A stretch of 7,186 nt of DNA, from contig CACXGJ010000124.1 in NCBI GenBank assembly GCA_902767125.1, positions 1-7,186 of the forward strand, written 5' to 3'. Of the stretch, positions 4,903-7,186 are shown piece after piece. The notes below the pieces were generated by a model. The model searched no databases and was not told the origin of the DNA. It saw only the letters and a list, made by a program, of their open reading frames with translations. Position 1 is the first letter of the stretch; each line of letters begins with the position of its first letter. The stretch comes from an uncultured Ruminococcus sp. Its GTDB lineage: Bacteria > Bacillota > Clostridia > Oscillospirales > Acutalibacteraceae. The position numbers were made by a program, and so were the translations under genes.

Positions 4903-6294
4903 TTATCTGGCATTTTTGGAAAAAATACCGTTTTTTAATGTTTTGAATAGTATTTTGATATCAAGCAGAAGTGACCAGTTTTCGATATAGTATATATCAT
5001 ACTTTATTCTTTCCTCGATGGAGGTATCTCCTCCACGGAGGTCATTTACCTGTGCCCAGCCTGTTATGCCGGGTTTGACATAGTGCTTGACCATATACAA
5101 TGGAACGGATTTTCTGAACTGCTCGACATAATAGGGTATTTCAGGTCTCGGACCGACAAGGCTCATTTCTCCTTTAAGTACATTGAACAGTTGAGGCAAT
5201 TCATCTATGCTGTATTTTCGTATGAACAAACCGAACTTTGTACAGCGTGAATCGTTTTTTTCAGCCATCGAGATATCACCTTCCGTTTCAATCCTCATTG
5301 AGCGGAATTTATACATGATAAAAGGCTTTTTTCCTATTCCGACACGTTCCTGTTTGAAGATAGCCTTTCCGGGCGATGTTATCCGGATTATCACAGCAGT
5401 TACCAGCATAAGCGGTGAGCTTAAGATCAGCATGACCGATGACACGACTACATCAAAGGTTCTTTTTATAAATTTATTGAAGGTGTTTTCCAAAGGGACG
5501 TTTCTTATACTCAAAAGAGGCATCCCGTCAAATTGAGATATGTATATTCTTGAGGAAAATCCCGAGAACATATTCGGAAGTATCGAAAATTTTATTCCCC
5601 AATTCTCGCATATTGCCATAAGATGTCCGAGTGAGGGCTGGAGCTTGTCGGAAAGCATTATCACTGCTTCATCAGGCGGAGCTGTGCGGAAAAAATCCGA
5701 TATTCTCTTGAAATTTCCGAGATATTCTATCTTAAGTTGAGAGCGTGGTGCAGAATCGAAATATCCCGACAATTCAAAGCCGAGATCGGGCGAAGTCTTT
5801 ATTTTTTGTATAAAATTTTCCGTGCAGTTGTTTACACCTATTATTGCAATATATTTTTTATTGTAGCCCCTGCTCCGCATATATTTGAGGAATTTCCTCA
5901 AGAATGCCCTGTATACTATCGCTGAAACGGTGTTGACGGAATAATACAGAATGATCATTACCTGAAACTCAAGGAATTTGTCAAGCAGTGCGGCGATGAT
6001 TATCTGTGCTATACAGAAAAACAAAGTCGATTTCATAAGGTTGGATATTTCGACTATGAATTTAGTTGAACGGTAGGAACGGTACAGGTCATAAAAATAG
6101 TTTATCACTATCTGGGCAAGTGATATTATCAAAAGAGCAGCGATTATGATCTTCGGATCATAATTGTGATCATAAAGCGGATCATTGTATGATATCCTGT
6201 TGATAAAATATGCGAGCGTACAGCTCATGCAGCTTATCATTAAATCTATCGTTACATGGACAGCATTCAGCTTCCCTTGATTTTGCTTTATCAA
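4903..6294 (-). CDS. Polyprenyl-phosphate sugar-1-phosphate transferase (WbaP/WcaJ-type initiating enzyme)
   Basis: The product has 463 residues, the normal length for the large (polytopic) family. Four N-terminal membrane segments (about 10-32, 47-70, 84-104, 110-130) are followed by a nucleotide-binding-fold-like domain ('YIAIIGVNN' at 148-156) and a membrane anchor (about 280-303). The catalytic domain has 'ERVG' (316-319), 'YKFRSM' (328-333), 'SIDELPQLFNVLKGEMSLVGPRPE' split around Asp364-Glu365 (the expected catalytic dyad) and 'PGITGWAQVN' (408-417). It transfers a sugar phosphate from a UDP-sugar to undecaprenyl phosphate, starting the glycan repeat; the sugar cannot be told from sequence. 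The TTG start at 6294 is 8 nt after AGGGGTG; the next Met is residue 19, inside the first membrane segment. It is first in the operon, before the EpsG-like gene. Confidence 0.95.
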   Translation of the reverse strand: MIKQNQGKLNAVHVTIDLMISCMSCTLAYFINRISYNDPLYDHNYDPKIIIAALLIISLAQIVINYFYDLYRSYRSTKFIVEISNLMKSTLFFCIAQIIIAALLDKFLEFQVMIILYYSVNTVSAIVYRAFLRKFLKYMRSRGYNKKYIAIIGVNNCTENFIQKIKTSPDLGFELSGYFDSAPRSQLKIEYLGNFKRISDFFRTAPPDEAVIMLSDKLQPSLGHLMAICENWGIKFSILPNMFSGFSSRIYISQFDGMPLLSIRNVPLENTFNKFIKRTFDVVVSSVMLILSSPLMLVTAVIIRITSPGKAIFKQERVGIGKKPFIMYKFRSMRIETEGDISMAEKNDSRCTKFGLFIRKYSIDELPQLFNVLKGEMSLVGPRPEIPYYVEQFRKSVPLYMVKHYVKPGITGWAQVNDLRGGDTSIEERIKYDIYYIENWSLLLDIKILFKTLKNGIFSKNAR

Positions 6295-6333
6295 ACCGTC
6301 TTCACCCCTGTATATAAAAACAACTCTCTATTT

Positions 6334-6362
6334 ATTTTAATATATCAAATAATTATAGTCAA
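6334..6362 (-). promoter_or_regulatory. Promoter of the phosphotransferase-EpsG operon
   Basis: On the - strand: -35 TTGACT (6362-6357), a 17-nt spacer and -10 TAAAAT (6339-6334). The start near 6327 leaves a leader of about 32 nt before the TTG. It is divergent from the exporter promoter, with 46 bp between the two -35 boxes. Confidence 0.75.
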
Positions 6363-6403
6363 CACTTTTTCATTTGATAAAAAAGGCATTTTTTCTAAAA
6401 AAA

Positions 6404-6430
6404 CATGATAGACAAGTTTGAATTATCATG
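6404..6430. promoter_or_regulatory. 7-bp inverted repeat over the exporter promoter, candidate operator
   Basis: CATGATA (6404-6410) and TATCATG (6424-6430) are perfect inverted arms whose centres are 20 bp apart, about two helical turns. One arm overlaps the -35 box and the other the extended -10. In 178 bp of AT-rich DNA such a match could arise by chance. Confidence 0.35.
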
Positions 6431-6437
6431 CTATAAT
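6409..6437 (+). promoter_or_regulatory. Promoter of the polysaccharide export permease
   Basis: -35 TAGACA (one mismatch to TTGACA), a 17-nt spacer, and a perfect TATAAT (6432-6437) preceded by TG plus one base. The start would be near 6444, giving a leader of about 29 nt with an AGGGGGAG Shine-Dalgarno at 6457-6464. Confidence 0.8.
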
Positions 6438-6472
6438 AGTCTTTGTAAATAAATGCAGGGGGAGTCGGATAT

Positions 6473-7186
6473 ATGCTCGGAAAAAAGATTGATGAATTTA
6501 TGTACTATGTCCCTTTTCTGAAGGAAGTCATCAAAAGGGATTTCAAGAAAAAATATTATAAAAGTGTGCTGGGTGTTGCATGGTCAATGTTGAGTCCTCT
6601 TTTGATGATGATAGTTATCACAATAATCTTCTCGACCATATTCAAGCGAAATATACCATATTATCCTTCATACTGGCTCGGCGGAAATCTTATCTTCACA
6701 TTTGTAATGGACGGTACCAACGGCTCAATGAACAGTATGATACATAATGCGTCGCTTATCAAAAAAATGAAGATACCCAATTATTTTTTCTGCATATCGT
6801 CAGTCACACAGCATTTTATAACCATGCTTCTTTCGCTTGTGCCTTATTTTATCGTTTCATTTATAATAGGTGTACCATTTAATCCCTATATGCCCCTTAT
6901 ATTCTTTCCGATGGTACTCGCCTATATATTCACAATAGGATTAGGAATGTTCCTTTGTGCATACGGAACTTTTTTGCGTGACCTTAACTATCTCTATAAC
7001 ATTTTCAGGAGAGTGTGGCTCTATATCACACCGATATTCTATCCGATAGATATTATTCCCGAAAACTACCGCTTTATGTTCGAGCTGAATCCGCTGTATG
7101 TTTATATATCAATATTCCGTGACTTTGCAATGAACGGTAAAATGCCTTCCGAAAGAATGATTATTGTAGCGACTTTTTACAGTATA
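6473..7186 (+). CDS. ABC-2 type polysaccharide export permease, Wzm/TagG-like (3' partial)
   Basis: It starts at the ATG 8 nt after AGGGGGAG, and the frame stays open to the window end (238 codons). Family features: 'RDFKKKYYKSVLG..W' (22-37) before the first membrane helix, 'NASLIKKMKIP' (92-102), 'FLRDL' (167-171), 'WLYITPIFYPID..P' (182-196) and 'NPLYVY...FRD' (206-217). These are the typical cues of the ABC-2 permeases that export lipid-linked O-antigen, teichoic acid or capsule chains. The usual length is about 255-280, so only the last helix and tail are missing. The ATP-binding subunit (Wzt/TagH-like) would be expected immediately to the right. ATA supplies 18 of 31 Ile codons, far more than in the surface-protein genes. 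It is divergent from the phosphotransferase operon and probably serves the same glycan locus. Confidence 0.92.
   Translation, partial: MLGKKIDEFMYYVPFLKEVIKRDFKKKYYKSVLGVAWSMLSPLLMMIVITIIFSTIFKRNIPYYPSYWLGGNLIFTFVMDGTNGSMNSMIHNASLIKKMKIPNYFFCISSVTQHFITMLLSLVPYFIVSFIIGVPFNPYMPLIFFPMVLAYIFTIGLGMFLCAYGTFLRDLNYLYNIFRRVWLYITPIFYPIDIIPENYRFMFELNPLYVYISIFRDFAMNGKMPSERMIIVATFYSI

Overview
The window looks like part of a Gram-positive gut bacterium of the Oscillospiraceae, most likely Ruminococcus or a close relative. This rests on the moderate AT-richness, strong AGGAGG-type ribosome binding sites, starch-binding-type surface modules with low-complexity Ser/Thr/Gln/Pro linkers, and C-terminal 'TGD + hydrophobic helix + Lys tail' anchors. 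The genus is inferred from style, not from a marker gene.

Left half (1-3600), cell-envelope proteins. A 5'-truncated gene on the + strand encodes a surface protein with an X25-like and a CBM26-like module, two low-complexity linkers and a C-terminal anchor. It ends at a strong, probably bidirectional terminator, followed by a 31-bp imperfect hairpin built from heptamer repeats. Facing it on the - strand is a TraB/GumN-family lipoprotein with its own promoter. Upstream of that, also on the - strand, are a 68-codon gene that is little more than a signal peptide plus an anchor, and a 229-residue secreted protein with an (SQQP)5 linker and the same kind of anchor. These two are separated by 85 bp containing an attenuator-like hairpin and may be co-transcribed from a promoter that carries a palindrome in its spacer. 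The 162 bp between the last of these and the next gene hold that promoter and otherwise AT-rich sequence with no convincing terminator.

Right half (3725-7186), an exopolysaccharide or cell-surface glycan locus. On the - strand a polyprenyl-phosphate sugar phosphotransferase (the initiating enzyme) is followed after 20 bp by an EpsG-family polymerase-like membrane protein. Both appear to start at TTG codons chosen by well-placed Shine-Dalgarno sites. Divergently, an ABC-2 type polysaccharide-export permease begins on the + strand and runs off the window. The 178-bp intergenic region holds two back-to-back sigma-A-like promoters. No glycosyltransferase, flippase or ATP-binding subunit lies within the window; these are expected beyond the right edge.

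As a whole, the window joins a surface-display block to a glycan-synthesis block, with a clear difference in codon use between the two. I found no RNA genes, CRISPR arrays or insertion sequences. The most unusual items are the cargo-less anchored mini-protein, the three similar TGD anchors within 3.6 kb, the heptad hairpin, and the mixture of polymerase-type and ABC-type glycan machinery.
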